Positions 1 through 10,193 of a stretch of 64,000 nt of DNA are shown here, one piece after another. Every line of letters begins with the position of its first letter. The stretch's first letter is position 1. Made by a program: the position numbers and the translations under genes. The stretch is taken from the NCBI GenBank assembly GCA_014727915.1, contig WJMO01000004.1:38309-102308 (forward strand). The letters run 5' to 3'. A model generated the notes under the pieces. It saw nothing but the letters and a program-made list of their open reading frames with translations. It had not been told where the DNA came from and ran no database searches. Source of the stretch: Candidatus Altarchaeales archaeon (GTDB lineage: Archaea > Altiarchaeota > Altiarchaeia > IMC4 > SCGC-AAA252-I15).

Positions 1-2
1 CG

Positions 3-467
3 GAGGGCAAACCAGCTGTTAACGCGCGGAACATCGGTGTCTCAGCGGTTTTGAACGTCATGTTGAACCTGTTCCTCATACCCTCCTATGGGATGGTCGG
101 CGCGGCCTTCGCAACCCTCTCCTCATCCTCTCTACTGTTCCTACTCTCATACCGGCACGTGTCCCAGGTTGTCAGACTGTCCTACTCCAAAGCCCGGATA
201 GTGAAGCTTGTAGCATCTTCGTTCATCGCGGTGGTTATCGTATCCTCTGTAAAAGCAGCCATCGACCATTCCATACTATCGCTTATAGTCTCGGTCCCGT
301 CCTTGTTCCTACTGTACCTGCTCCTCCTCATAGGGTCAAGGTCTCTGCGTTCCGAGGACACGGGCTTGGCCGACGCTTTCATGGAGAAGATAATGCTGCC
401 GGATTCTATTAGGTCTTCTGTTTCCAGCTTTCTTGAGCGGGGCGTTCAATCAACCAGTTCCCCGTAG
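3..467 (+). CDS. Polysaccharide flippase (MATE/Wzx-like), C-terminal part, 5' truncated by window edge
   Basis: Frame open from base 3 (EGKPAVNARNIGVSAVLNVMLNLFLIPSYGMVGAAFATLSS...), typical flippase C-terminal TM pattern; listed ORF starts at 51 only because of an internal Met. Confidence 0.7.
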   Translation, partial: EGKPAVNARNIGVSAVLNVMLNLFLIPSYGMVGAAFATLSSSSLLFLLSYRHVSQVVRLSYSKARIVKLVASSFIAVVIVSSVKAAIDHSILSLIVSVPSLFLLYLLLLIGSRSLRSEDTGLADAFMEKIMLPDSIRSSVSSFLERGVQSTSSP

Positions 468-1570
468 ACCTCCAGCGTCTGGTCTGTCACGCTTTCCCAG
501 GAGTATCTCTCCGCTGTCTTCCTCGCTCTAACCCCCATATCACTCAACAGGTCGTTATCGAGTATGTGCCTAATCTTTTCGACTATCTCCTCTGAGCTGT
601 AGGGGCTGTCCAATAGCATGCCGTCAACCCCATCTGTTATGAGCTCTGCCGCCCCCGCCGACCTTGTAGTGACGACCGGGATTCCCGTTGCCATCGCCTC
701 CGTTATGACCAGCCCGAAAGGCTCGTAGGCGGTCGGGAATACGAAAATGTCCGATGCCGCGTAGTATTCGCTTATGTTGTTGCTGTGTCCTGCGAACACG
801 ATCCTGTCCCCAACGCTCTTCCTCTCTGCGAGAGACTTATACGGTTTGCTTTCCGCGGCGCCCACAACAACAAGCTTTATGTTCCTGTCCAATCCTGGCA
901 GGGCTTCTATTATGTACTTCAAACCCTTTCGCTTGAACTCCCACCCGCTGAATGAAAGGACTATGTCGTCTTCGCCTAACCCGTGCTTGGAGCGGACCTC
1001 CCTCCTGGCCTCTTCCTTCTTTTTAGGGTTGAACTCTTCCAGGTTGACGCCGCTGTATATGACCCTCACCTTCTCCCCTGGTATCCCGTAGTTCTCCACC
1101 ACCTCGTCCTTTATGGACTCGGATATGGCGATCACCCGCTTGCTCCTGTTGAGTATCTTCTTCTCTATTGACAGCACAACGTTGTTCCTTGGCTCTAAGG
1201 CCTTAAGCAGGGCATATGCTGGCCCCCGGTCTTCGCCGAACTTTCTCACTGCAGCCTTCTGGCAGCTTTGCATCGTGACTATGTCCGAGTTGACTGCTTC
1301 CGCACCCTGGCTGTTCACCACATCCACTCCCCCCTCTCTCAGCCTTTTTATCTTCCCGACGTTCCTCCAAGCGTTGGAGGCCACCTGCAATGATATTGGA
1401 TTCCATACTATGGGCTCCTCATGGGCGATTACTCCCGGGACCTTGTCCTCGTACCTGGAGGTCAGGATGTGCACTTCATGGTCGGGTGCCAGACGCGAGG
1501 CCAGCTCCACCACATACCTGGAGATGCCTCCCTGCTTGTTGAAGACGATTGAGGTCAGCCCTATTCTCAT
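446..1570 (-). CDS. GT4-family glycosyltransferase
   Basis: GT-B fold motifs: AISESIKDEV, GWEFKRKGLKYIIEA, EPFGLVITEAMATGIPVVTT. Confidence 0.85.
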   Translation of the reverse strand: MRIGLTSIVFNKQGGISRYVVELASRLAPDHEVHILTSRYEDKVPGVIAHEEPIVWNPISLQVASNAWRNVGKIKRLREGGVDVVNSQGAEAVNSDIVTMQSCQKAAVRKFGEDRGPAYALLKALEPRNNVVLSIEKKILNRSKRVIAISESIKDEVVENYGIPGEKVRVIYSGVNLEEFNPKKKEEARREVRSKHGLGEDDIVLSFSGWEFKRKGLKYIIEALPGLDRNIKLVVVGAAESKPYKSLAERKSVGDRIVFAGHSNNISEYYAASDIFVFPTAYEPFGLVITEAMATGIPVVTTRSAGAAELITDGVDGMLLDSPYSSEEIVEKIRHILDNDLLSDMGVRARKTAERYSWESVTDQTLEVYGELVD

Positions 1571-2742
1571 CCTGAAATTGCCTCCTCGTATGCTCTTACG
1601 GTGTCTTCGACCATCTTCTCCCTGCTGAAACCATCAACTATTGTCTCCCGCGCGTTCTCGCCCAGTCTGCTGGCCAACCCTCTGTCCTCCAAAACCCTGC
1701 TTATCCTATCAACTAGCATGTCCACGTTGCCTGGTTCCACCAGCAGTCCGTTGACCCCGTCTTCTATGACGGTAGGTATGCCTCCTATGTCCGATGCTAC
1801 CACCGGTTTGCCGCATGACATCGACTCCAGCTCTATGAGGGGCAGGCCCTCGACCCTGACGGTGGGTATTATGAACGCATAGGCTGCGTTGTAGTACTTC
1901 CACAGGTCATTGTTCGGCACCTTCCCAGCGAAGGACACGAGATCCGATAGGCCGAACTCCCTTGCCATCTGTTCAAGCCGTTCCCTGTAGGGTCCTTCAC
2001 CCACTATCATGAGGTGCGTGTCCCCATGTCTTTCATGGACTTTCCTGAACGCTTTTATCAGGTATTGGACGCCCTTCTGCCTGTGCAACACCGACACGGC
2101 CAACAGAATCCTCTTACCCGGGTATTTGCTTTTTACTTCACTGTCCGCCGGCTTGAATTTTTCGGTGTCTATGCCGTTATAGATAGTTTTGACTTTTTTC
2201 TCAGTTATTTTGAATTCTCTTGGGATATTCTCGGTCAGTTCCTTGCTTATGGAGATGACCGCGTCGCATCCGCGCACGAACCTTTCAGAGTACCTCTTCT
2301 GGTTGTATATGTGGAAGAGCATCTTCGGAAGGAGCGTCAGGCTCAGGCCTTGGTTGAGGTTGCTCCTTATCTCTCCCCTGCTCGTCCCGTGCAATGTAGT
2401 AACTATCGGTATCCCCAGCTTGTCCTTCAATCCGCTGCTGATGTAGTGGTATGCTGCGAAGCTCTGGCTGTGTATCACGTCAAACTCTCTTTCACTGTTC
2501 ATTTCCCCCAATTTCTCCAACGCCTTCCCGCCCATGGGCTTCTTGCTCGTGGCTTTCACATCCACATAGTGTATGCCGACTCCCTCTACGTTCTCGTATT
2601 CGATTCCGTTGGGGTGTCTGCCGGTTATCACCGACACATGGTGTCCTGCACTGGCCAGGCCCCTGCACAGTTCCAGAGTGTGTATCTCCATCCCGCCCGC
2701 TACGTGGGCTGGCATCATCATTGCGAACATGCAGACTCTCAT
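1567..2742 (-). CDS. GT4-family glycosyltransferase
   Basis: HVAGGMEIHTLELCRGLASAGHHVSVITG and EGLPLIELESMSCGKPVVASDIGGIPTVI. Confidence 0.88.
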   Translation of the reverse strand: MRVCMFAMMMPAHVAGGMEIHTLELCRGLASAGHHVSVITGRHPNGIEYENVEGVGIHYVDVKATSKKPMGGKALEKLGEMNSEREFDVIHSQSFAAYHYISSGLKDKLGIPIVTTLHGTSRGEIRSNLNQGLSLTLLPKMLFHIYNQKRYSERFVRGCDAVISISKELTENIPREFKITEKKVKTIYNGIDTEKFKPADSEVKSKYPGKRILLAVSVLHRQKGVQYLIKAFRKVHERHGDTHLMIVGEGPYRERLEQMAREFGLSDLVSFAGKVPNNDLWKYYNAAYAFIIPTVRVEGLPLIELESMSCGKPVVASDIGGIPTVIEDGVNGLLVEPGNVDMLVDRISRVLEDRGLASRLGENARETIVDGFSREKMVEDTVRAYEEAISG

Positions 2743-4598
2743 AAGCCGTCACCCATGTATCTTTCATGCCAGATGTCCAATACCAGCAGCCCGAACAGCT
2801 GGCTGCTGTGCCTGAAATCACTGGTGCCCTTCAGGAGGAACCTGATCTTCTCCCTTCTGAAGTTCTCCTTTATGAACTCCGACTTCGTTATCCTCTCAGT
2901 CACCACATCGTTCACGTCGTTGAACAGCCACTGGTGGGTGGGCACGCCAAATCCTTTCTTGGGCCTCTTCACTATGACATCTGGCAGCCTGCCCTCCATG
3001 GTCTTCCGGAGTATGTGTTTTTTCATCCCGTCTTTAAGCTTGAGCTCTGGGGGTATGGTCATCGCATATTCCACGAGCTTGTGGTCGAGGAATGGGACCC
3101 TGCACTCTACCGCGTGGGCCATCGTCACACGGTCCAGCTTTGACAGGCAGTTGCCCGTCACCCACCCTCGGAGGTCGACGTAGCTTAACTGGTTCAGCAG
3201 ACTTCTCATGCCCCCGCTCCTATCTTCCAGGTGCCTCTTTATCTTCTCCCCTGGCCTGTTACCCAGCGTCCTCTCCTTGAGCTTCTGCGAGTAGAGTGAT
3301 TCCCTGTCTTCACCGCTGAACAGCAGGCCCTGGCCCCAGTATATCTTGTCCTTCTCCTCCGCGCTGATGTAGTCCACGTACCTCTTGTATCTCGCAGGCA
3401 TGGGCAGCATGTTGGCGAACCGAAGCGGCTTCCTCAACGCTTCGGGGATCGAGTTTCTCATCCTCTCTGAGAGTAGGAGGTAGTTGTATGCCCTGTATCC
3501 TCCGAACACCTCATCGCTTCCTCCGCCGTTGAAGACTACAGTAACATGTTTCTTTATGTGCTTTGCCAGGAAGTACTCCGGCAGCTGGGCCGGGTCGCCT
3601 ACGGGCTCGTCCAGGTGCCAGATTATGTTGTCAAGCTCTCCCAACACCTCTTCGGCGTCCACTATTATCTCATGATGGTCTGTGCCTAGGTGTTCTGCGA
3701 CGACCCTGGCGTATTCGACCTCGTCCATCCCCCCGTGCCCGTATCCGATGCTGAAAGTCTTCACAGGCTCTTTGACTAGGTCGGTCATCAATGCTGTTAA
3801 TGTGCTGGAGTCTATTCCTCCCGACAATTGCACTCCAAGGGGCACGTCGCTGACGAGCCTCAGCTTCACGGACTCGACTAGCATGCCCTCCAGCTCTCTG
3901 ATGCACTTTTCCTCGGTGACATCCCTTATACGGTCCAGTTCGAGGTTCCAGTATATGCTGCTCTTAACCTCCCCGCTCTCGTATACTCTCATCTCCGCGG
4001 GGTGCAGTTTCTTAACACCCTTTATTATAGTGTCAGGTTCGGGAATGTACTGGAATGTGAGATAGTCGTCCAGGGAGTCGTAGTCGAGCTCGGGCTCTAT
4101 GCTTGGGTGCTTTAGCATGGACTTCAGCTCCGACGCGAATACGACGCCATCCTCTGTCTCACTGTAGTAGAGCGGTTTGATGCCCACCCGGTCTCTGACC
4201 AGCACAAGCCGCTTCCTCCTGCTGTCCCACAGCCCGAACGCGAACTGCCCCCTCAGCATTTTCACGAAGCCCAGCCCGTATTCCTCGTAGCAGTGGACTA
4301 TCGCCTCCGTGTCGGTGTCGCTGCTGAACTCGTGGCCTTTTCCCTCCAGGTCTTTTCTCAAATCAAGGTAGTTGTACGTCTCTCCGTTGTATGTTATCCA
4401 GACGGTTTCGTCCTCGTTGTGCAGTGGCTGTCTGCCCCGGCTGCTGAGGTCTATTATGCTGAGCCGCCGGTGTCCCAGGCCTATATCGTCGTCTATGTGG
4501 TGTCCTGAGTCGTCTGGGCCCCTGTGTTCCAAGGCGCCCATCATGTCTTCTACGGTCCTTTTGTCGCATTCTCCCAGGATGCCGCATATGCCGCACAT
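2739..4598 (-). CDS. asnB: Asparagine synthase (glutamine-hydrolysing)
   Basis: N-terminal MCGICGI Ntn glutaminase plus synthetase PP-loop SGGIDSS. Confidence 0.93.
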   Translation of the reverse strand: MCGICGILGECDKRTVEDMMGALEHRGPDDSGHHIDDDIGLGHRRLSIIDLSSRGRQPLHNEDETVWITYNGETYNYLDLRKDLEGKGHEFSSDTDTEAIVHCYEEYGLGFVKMLRGQFAFGLWDSRRKRLVLVRDRVGIKPLYYSETEDGVVFASELKSMLKHPSIEPELDYDSLDDYLTFQYIPEPDTIIKGVKKLHPAEMRVYESGEVKSSIYWNLELDRIRDVTEEKCIRELEGMLVESVKLRLVSDVPLGVQLSGGIDSSTLTALMTDLVKEPVKTFSIGYGHGGMDEVEYARVVAEHLGTDHHEIIVDAEEVLGELDNIIWHLDEPVGDPAQLPEYFLAKHIKKHVTVVFNGGGSDEVFGGYRAYNYLLLSERMRNSIPEALRKPLRFANMLPMPARYKRYVDYISAEEKDKIYWGQGLLFSGEDRESLYSQKLKERTLGNRPGEKIKRHLEDRSGGMRSLLNQLSYVDLRGWVTGNCLSKLDRVTMAHAVECRVPFLDHKLVEYAMTIPPELKLKDGMKKHILRKTMEGRLPDVIVKRPKKGFGVPTHQWLFNDVNDVVTERITKSEFIKENFRREKIRFLLKGTSDFRHSSQLFGLLVLDIWHERYMGDGL

Positions 4599-4623
4599 GC
4601 TTAACTATAAAGTCCCACACCTT

Positions 4624-5472
4624 TTAAGCCCTATGCTTGAGGGCTCCGTTCAAGTTGCCTGCGAAAGAAACCAGCTCGTATGCGAGCCCCAATGGCATCA
4701 GGTCGGGCGGGTAGCGTTTCAGAACTAGAACGGGTGTCACAGCAAGCTTGGCGAAGGCCCTCACCAGTTCATTCAAGGGCCCCTTCCCCATCTTGCGCCT
4801 GTATTTGGTCATCTCCATGCCGTGGGTGTAAGCCCTTTTCAATATGCCTTTCAGTGTTTGGCTATGGTGGTGTACCACGTATATGTCCGGCTCGAACAGT
4901 ATGTCATGCCCTTTTTCTGTGATGCGCCGGCAGAGGTCGTAGTCTTCCGCGGAGGCCTTCTTGAAGTCCTCGTCGAATCCTCTCGCCTCGTCGAGCAGGT
5001 TTTTTTTGAAGGCCAGGTTGCAGCTGGGCAGCGCGTCCACGTGCTTCCTCTCCATCCCGTAGAGCCTGTCTCTCCGGTGCTGTTCGAACCTTTCCGCGTA
5101 GGTCCCGCTCGAAGCTGGCCTGAGGCTTCCGCCGACCGCGTTGGACTCTTCAAGCGCCCGGACGATTTTGTCCAGCCAGTCTGCCGGGACTTCGCAGTCG
5201 GCGTCGGTGAACACGATCACCTCTCCTTTGGAGTTTTTCACTCCCCGGTTCCTCGCCGCGGCCGGGCCCTTATGCTGCTGTTCCACAAGATTCACAGTCT
5301 CATATCCACGTATCTTCTCGCGTGTGCTGTCGGTGCTCCCGTCATCCACGAATATGAACTCGCTCTTTTCCTTTGGGTATTCCAGGTTAAGGAGGGATGT
5401 TATGCAGTCGTCTATGGTGTCTTCTGCGTTGTAGCATGGAATGACCACCGAAACAGCCGGTTTGCTCACCAT
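4624..5472 (-). CDS. GT2-family glycosyltransferase
   Basis: VSVVIPCYNAEDTIDDCI, FVDDGSTDST, FTDADCEVP. Confidence 0.88.
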   Translation of the reverse strand: MVSKPAVSVVIPCYNAEDTIDDCITSLLNLEYPKEKSEFIFVDDGSTDSTREKIRGYETVNLVEQQHKGPAAARNRGVKNSKGEVIVFTDADCEVPADWLDKIVRALEESNAVGGSLRPASSGTYAERFEQHRRDRLYGMERKHVDALPSCNLAFKKNLLDEARGFDEDFKKASAEDYDLCRRITEKGHDILFEPDIYVVHHHSQTLKGILKRAYTHGMEMTKYRRKMGKGPLNELVRAFAKLAVTPVLVLKRYPPDLMPLGLAYELVSFAGNLNGALKHRA

Positions 5473-6965
5473 TGTCTGGATACTCTGCTCTTCAACACCC
5501 TCGAACCCGCCCTGAAAAGCAGGTTGAAGGTGTTGAGCCCGTGCCTCCTGAAAGTGTCAGTTATCTTGAAAGAAGTCCAACGAGGCTCGCTAACTGCCTT
5601 CTTCAAGTAGAGCTGGTATATGAGGTAGTTGTTCGCGTAGTTGGACGCTTTCTTCAGGTCCTCCTGCGTCAGTTCGTCGGTGCTCACCACGGGTTTGTCG
5701 TGTATGAAGTGTATGTTGCTGTAGTCGTCCCAGCATTTAGCATGCAGGTGGCCCTCGCTCTTGGCCTTGTCATAGTATTGTGTACCTGGCAGCGGCGTGC
5801 ACACGGACACCTGGAACGAGTCCGGCTTTATCTTCAACAGGTAGTTGAACGTCTCGTCCATGGTCTTCCTCGTCTCCCCCGGCAGTCCTATCATGAACGT
5901 CGCGTGGCTTCTGATGCCGATCTCCTTGCACCATCTGAAAACGTCCTCCACGTGCTTGAGGTCTTGGTTCTTCCTGTTGGCCAGGTCGAGTATCCTCCTA
6001 GACCCTGATTCCACGCCGAACTTCAGCGCCTCGCACCCTGAGTCGTGCATGGCCTCCAGCAATTCCTTTGTCACCGGGACGGGGGAGCACATGGCGCCCC
6101 ATATCTTGTTGGGTCCGTTGTCCTTGTACTCTTTGCAGAAGTCGAAGACCTTCTGGGGGTTGAGGTTGAATGTGTCATCGTCGAAGTACAGCTCCCTAGC
6201 CTTATGCTCTTTCACCACGTGGTGGCATTCCTCGACCACCGACTCCGGCTTCCTGAATCTGAAGTTCATGCCCCCGTACATGACCGGCGGCCACAGGCAG
6301 TAGACGCACCCGAATGTGCAGCCCCTGCTCTGTATCATCTGGACGTTCGGCGTCTGCATGAACGGTTCGCAGTAGTGTTCCATCTCCATCAGGTGCCTTG
6401 CCGGGTATGGTAGCTCGTTCAGGTCTATCAGCGGCCGCCTGTCGTTGACCTTGGCCTTTTTGCCTTCACGGTATGCGAGGCCAAGCACATCATACTTCTT
6501 CATCTTCCCTTCCATTGCTCTGACGGTGTCCCTGCAGGTGTGCTCGTATTCTCCCATGAACACGTAGTCCACCTGCTTGTTGGATAGTATGTCCCCTGGG
6601 AACGTTGTTACGTGCGGCCCGCACAAGGCTATCTTGCAGTCTGTCTCCGCTTTCAGCATCTCCGCGGTCTTCAAATCCGTGTTGATGGACGGCGTCGACG
6701 ACTCCATCACCACCAGGTCAGGGCTGAACGATTTGAGATCTGAGAGGAACTTCTCCTTGGTCTCCCCTAGCGTGAGGGCGTCCATCACCTTCACTTTATG
6801 TCCGTCGGCTTCGCACACGGCAGCCGCGTAGGCCAGGAAGAACGGGAACGGCGAGTATCCTGTCCTGTCCTCTTCCTCGTCGAATTCCGCGTGCGGCCAT
6901 CTGCTCCCGGCTCTCACAGCGTGTCCTGTTTCGAACCAGGGAGGGTTCGCTAGGGCTACTTTCAT
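5466..6965 (-). CDS. B12-binding-domain radical SAM protein
   Basis: N-terminal cobalamin-binding-like domain; CTFGCVYC radical SAM motif. Confidence 0.88.
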   Translation of the reverse strand: MKVALANPPWFETGHAVRAGSRWPHAEFDEEEDRTGYSPFPFFLAYAAAVCEADGHKVKVMDALTLGETKEKFLSDLKSFSPDLVVMESSTPSINTDLKTAEMLKAETDCKIALCGPHVTTFPGDILSNKQVDYVFMGEYEHTCRDTVRAMEGKMKKYDVLGLAYREGKKAKVNDRRPLIDLNELPYPARHLMEMEHYCEPFMQTPNVQMIQSRGCTFGCVYCLWPPVMYGGMNFRFRKPESVVEECHHVVKEHKARELYFDDDTFNLNPQKVFDFCKEYKDNGPNKIWGAMCSPVPVTKELLEAMHDSGCEALKFGVESGSRRILDLANRKNQDLKHVEDVFRWCKEIGIRSHATFMIGLPGETRKTMDETFNYLLKIKPDSFQVSVCTPLPGTQYYDKAKSEGHLHAKCWDDYSNIHFIHDKPVVSTDELTQEDLKKASNYANNYLIYQLYLKKAVSEPRWTSFKITDTFRRHGLNTFNLLFRAGSRVLKSRVSRQW

Positions 6966-7061
6966 GCTACCATACTATACTATGACAACCTTAAATAATC
7001 GCGGAATATTATGCTGTGAATCCATTTTTTAACGGGCGTTTCCATCTGTATACCTACGAAA

Positions 7062-8282
7062 ATGGGGGATAATAAACGGGATAAGCCCTATGATGTTCTC
7101 ATCGTGGGGGGTTTGGGGCATGTTGGCTTGCCTTTGGGCATCGTGTTAGCGGACACCGGCTTGAACGTCTGCCTGCTGGACATCGACGAGGAGAAGGCAA
7201 GATCCGTCAGGGAGGGTAAGATGCCCTTCATCGAATACGACGCCGGCCCAATCTTGGAGAAGGCGCTTGAAGGGGGCAATCTTCATGTTTCGCTCGACAT
7301 AAAGGACGCTTCAAAGGCGAGATATGTGATAATCGCGATCGGAACGCCAGTTGACGAGTACTTGAACCCCAAGACCCGCCAGTTCATCGACTTCTTCAAG
7401 AACCTCTCAGAACACCTGGACAAGAGCCAGACGGTCATCGTGCGAAGCACCGTATACCCCCACACCTGCCGGCAGATGATGAAGGCATTGGACAAGAAGA
7501 GAGAGTGCGGCATAGCCTACTGTCCAGAGCGCATAGTCCAAGGATATGCGATACGAGAGCTTCGCACCCTCCCCCAGATTGTCGCAGGCATGACCAAGGA
7601 GGCGGAGGACGCTGCCGCTGAACTGTTCGGTAGGGTCTCGCCTAAGATAATCCGCACATCAATGGGCGAGGCGGAGCTGGTAAAGCTCTACTCCAACGCT
7701 TGGAGGTACATACAGTTCGCTGTCGCGAACCAGTTCTACATGATGGCCTCAAACTTCGGCGTCGACTATGACCGTGTCAGGAAGGCCATGCGGGAGGAGT
7801 ATGAGCGGGCGCTGACCCTCCCAGGCGCTGGTTTCGCAGCCGGACCGTGCCTGCTGAAGGATACGATGCAGCTGTCCGCCTTCAACTCCAACAACTTCCT
7901 CCTGGGGCATGCTGCGATGATGGTCAATGAGGGCCTCCCAAACTACATTGTGGAGACTCTTCGGAAGAGGCACAGGCTGAGCGAGAATAAGGTCGGAATA
8001 CTCGGCATGGCTTTCAAGGCTGACATAGACGACATACGCGATTCACTATCCTACAAGCTCGGCAAGATACTGAGGTTCCACGGGGCGGACGTATACTACT
8101 CAGACGAGTATGTGGAGGACCCGACGTTCGTATCGAAGGAGGAGCTGATAGGCAAATGCGACATCATCATCGTGGGGGTCCCGCATTCGGCGTACAAGGA
8201 TGTTGTTATACCAGAAGATGTCGAGGTCGTTGACACATGGAACGTGGTCTCCGGCGGTAGGAGAACATCCCTTGAAGGGTGA
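7062..8282 (+). CDS. Nucleotide-sugar dehydrogenase (UDP-Glc/GDP-Man/UDP-ManNAc family)
   Basis: Rossmann VGGLGHVGLPLGIVLADTG; GFAAGPCLLKDT catalytic Cys; GMAFKADIDDIRDS. Confidence 0.87.
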   Translation: MGDNKRDKPYDVLIVGGLGHVGLPLGIVLADTGLNVCLLDIDEEKARSVREGKMPFIEYDAGPILEKALEGGNLHVSLDIKDASKARYVIIAIGTPVDEYLNPKTRQFIDFFKNLSEHLDKSQTVIVRSTVYPHTCRQMMKALDKKRECGIAYCPERIVQGYAIRELRTLPQIVAGMTKEAEDAAAELFGRVSPKIIRTSMGEAELVKLYSNAWRYIQFAVANQFYMMASNFGVDYDRVRKAMREEYERALTLPGAGFAAGPCLLKDTMQLSAFNSNNFLLGHAAMMVNEGLPNYIVETLRKRHRLSENKVGILGMAFKADIDDIRDSLSYKLGKILRFHGADVYYSDEYVEDPTFVSKEELIGKCDIIIVGVPHSAYKDVVIPEDVEVVDTWNVVSGGRRTSLEG

Positions 8283-9064
8283 TGATTGACATGTCTGGAG
8301 GTATGTGCGTCTTCATAGGCGGCAAGCAGGTCGGGGTGGAATGTCTGCGAACTCTTGTTGAGGCTGGAATTCGGCCAGCGCTTGTCTTTGGGAACCCCGA
8401 CGACGATGGTGCTGACTCCTGGCACGAGTCCCTCATAAGAGTGTCTGAAGATCTCGGTTTGGATACGTTGCCTAGGAAGAAGCTCGACGACGAAGACATA
8501 ATCGAAAAAATCCGAGACTGCCGGCCGGAGGTTATCTTCTGCATTGGAAGCACCCAGATACTCTCAAAGGAAGTGTTGGATATTCCCGAACTGGGTTGTC
8601 TGAACTGGCATCCTGCCCTGCTGCCCAAGTACCGGGGCAGGTATTCCACCGTCCATGCCATATTCAACGGCGAAGAATACGCTGGCGTGACACTTCATTG
8701 GATGGATGAGGGTGTTGATTCAGGCCCGATCGTGCTCCAGGAGAGGATAAGAATCGATCGTGACGACACTGCAAAGTCCTTGTATGAGAGGTGCACGGAG
8801 GCAGGCGTCAAATTGTTCGGGCAGTTCTTGGATATCTGGCTTTCAGGCGGTGATATCCCCTCAGAACCGCAGGATGAGTCCCAGGCAACATACTTTCCTA
8901 AAGGATTGCCCAATGACGGTGTCATCGACTGGTCTTGGAGTGGTGAGAGGATAAGGAACTTCATAAGGGCGATGACCTTCGAGCCCTTCCCTCCCGCGTC
9001 TTTTGAGTTCGGCGGGAAGAGGATGGTCGTGGTGGACGAAGAATACTTCAAAGGTTTCGAATAG
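8279..9064 (+). CDS. Methionyl-tRNA formyltransferase-like sugar N-formyltransferase
   Basis: NWHPALLPKYRG and GVTLHWMDEGVDSGPI motifs; located between nucleotide-sugar dehydrogenase and DegT aminotransferase. Confidence 0.75.
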   Translation: MMIDMSGGMCVFIGGKQVGVECLRTLVEAGIRPALVFGNPDDDGADSWHESLIRVSEDLGLDTLPRKKLDDEDIIEKIRDCRPEVIFCIGSTQILSKEVLDIPELGCLNWHPALLPKYRGRYSTVHAIFNGEEYAGVTLHWMDEGVDSGPIVLQERIRIDRDDTAKSLYERCTEAGVKLFGQFLDIWLSGGDIPSEPQDESQATYFPKGLPNDGVIDWSWSGERIRNFIRAMTFEPFPPASFEFGGKRMVVVDEEYFKGFE

Positions 9065-9073
9065 GTCCGTAAA

Positions 9074-10177
9074 ATGGTTGGCAGGAAGATTAGCTGGTGG
9101 GATCCGGAGATAGGCGATAGGGAGTATGAGCTGGTGAGGGATGTTCTGGCGAGGAACTTCCCCAACGAGGGTAGGGTGGCCCGTCAGCTCGAGGAAAGAG
9201 CATCCGCCCTGATCGGGTCGAAGCATGCGGTCACATCCACGAACGGGACGTCTGCATTGTACATGGCCTTGAAGGCCGTTGGGGTCGGAGTAGGCGACGA
9301 GGTCATAGTCCCTGACCTCACCTTCATAGCTACTGCGAACGCGGTTGACATGTGCGGGGCGAAGCCGGTGCTGGTGGATGTTGAGCCGGATTCCATGAAC
9401 ATGGGCGTCGAATCATTCACTAATGCCATAACAGAGAAGACCAAAGCCGTCATACCCGTCCACGTCAGCGGGAGGTCCGCTGACATCGAGGCCATATGTG
9501 ACGCAGCAGGGGAAAAGGGCATCCATGTGATCGAGGACGCTGCCGAGGCTTTCATGTCCAAGAAGAAAGGCAGGTGCCTGGGGACCTTTGGCGTGTGCGG
9601 CTGCTACTCGTTCTCGCCGAACAAGATCGTAACCTCCGGCCAGGGCGGGCTGGTGGTCACGGACGACGAGGAGGTCGATGTCAGGCTGAGGATGCTGAAG
9701 GACCAGGGCCGGCCCAAGAGGGGGACGGGCGGAGACGACATCCACGAGTCCATAGGTTACAATTTCAAGTTCACTGACATACAGGCTGCGGTGGCTGTCG
9801 GCCAGTTGGAGTACTTGGAGGAGCGGATGAAGAGGTTGCGGAGGAACCACGAGCTCTATGTTGAGCACCTGTCCGGACTGGATGGCGTCAGACTATATGA
9901 GTTCGACCTGGGTTCGGGGGAGCTTCCCCTGTGGACTGACATCTACTCTGATAGAAGGGATGAGCTGGACGAATATCTCATGCGGCTCAGTATCGACTGC
10001 AGGCGTCTGTGGCATCCCCTGCACATGCAAGAACCTTATAGGATGCCATCTGAAAACTTCCCTAACAGCCTTGACTGCTCTCGGAATTCGATCTGGCTTC
10101 CCTCAGCGTATAACCTGTCTGACGATGATGTTCTTAGAGTCTGTGAAAGCATAAGAAGGTTTATTAGCGGACAGTGA
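9074..10177 (+). CDS. DegT/DnrJ/EryC1/StrS sugar aminotransferase
   Basis: TSTNGTSALYMALKAVGVGVGDEVIVPDLTF; VIEDAAEA; SFSPNKIVTSGQGGLVVT (PLP Lys). Confidence 0.9.
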   Translation: MVGRKISWWDPEIGDREYELVRDVLARNFPNEGRVARQLEERASALIGSKHAVTSTNGTSALYMALKAVGVGVGDEVIVPDLTFIATANAVDMCGAKPVLVDVEPDSMNMGVESFTNAITEKTKAVIPVHVSGRSADIEAICDAAGEKGIHVIEDAAEAFMSKKKGRCLGTFGVCGCYSFSPNKIVTSGQGGLVVTDDEEVDVRLRMLKDQGRPKRGTGGDDIHESIGYNFKFTDIQAAVAVGQLEYLEERMKRLRRNHELYVEHLSGLDGVRLYEFDLGSGELPLWTDIYSDRRDELDEYLMRLSIDCRRLWHPLHMQEPYRMPSENFPNSLDCSRNSIWLPSAYNLSDDDVLRVCESIRRFISGQ

Positions 10178-10193
10178 CATAATTTCAGGTACG

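Noticed and set aside
2014-3183. 389-aa plus-strand ORF opposite GT4/asnB
   Set aside because: Antisense to two clearly conserved genes; composition is the shadow of high-GC coding sequence.
4822-5610. 262-aa plus-strand ORF opposite GT2 and radical SAM genes
   Set aside because: Antisense shadow spanning two well supported genes.
8279-9064. Genuine methionyl-tRNA formyltransferase
   Set aside because: Archaea do not formylate initiator Met-tRNA, and the gene neighbours are nucleotide-sugar enzymes.
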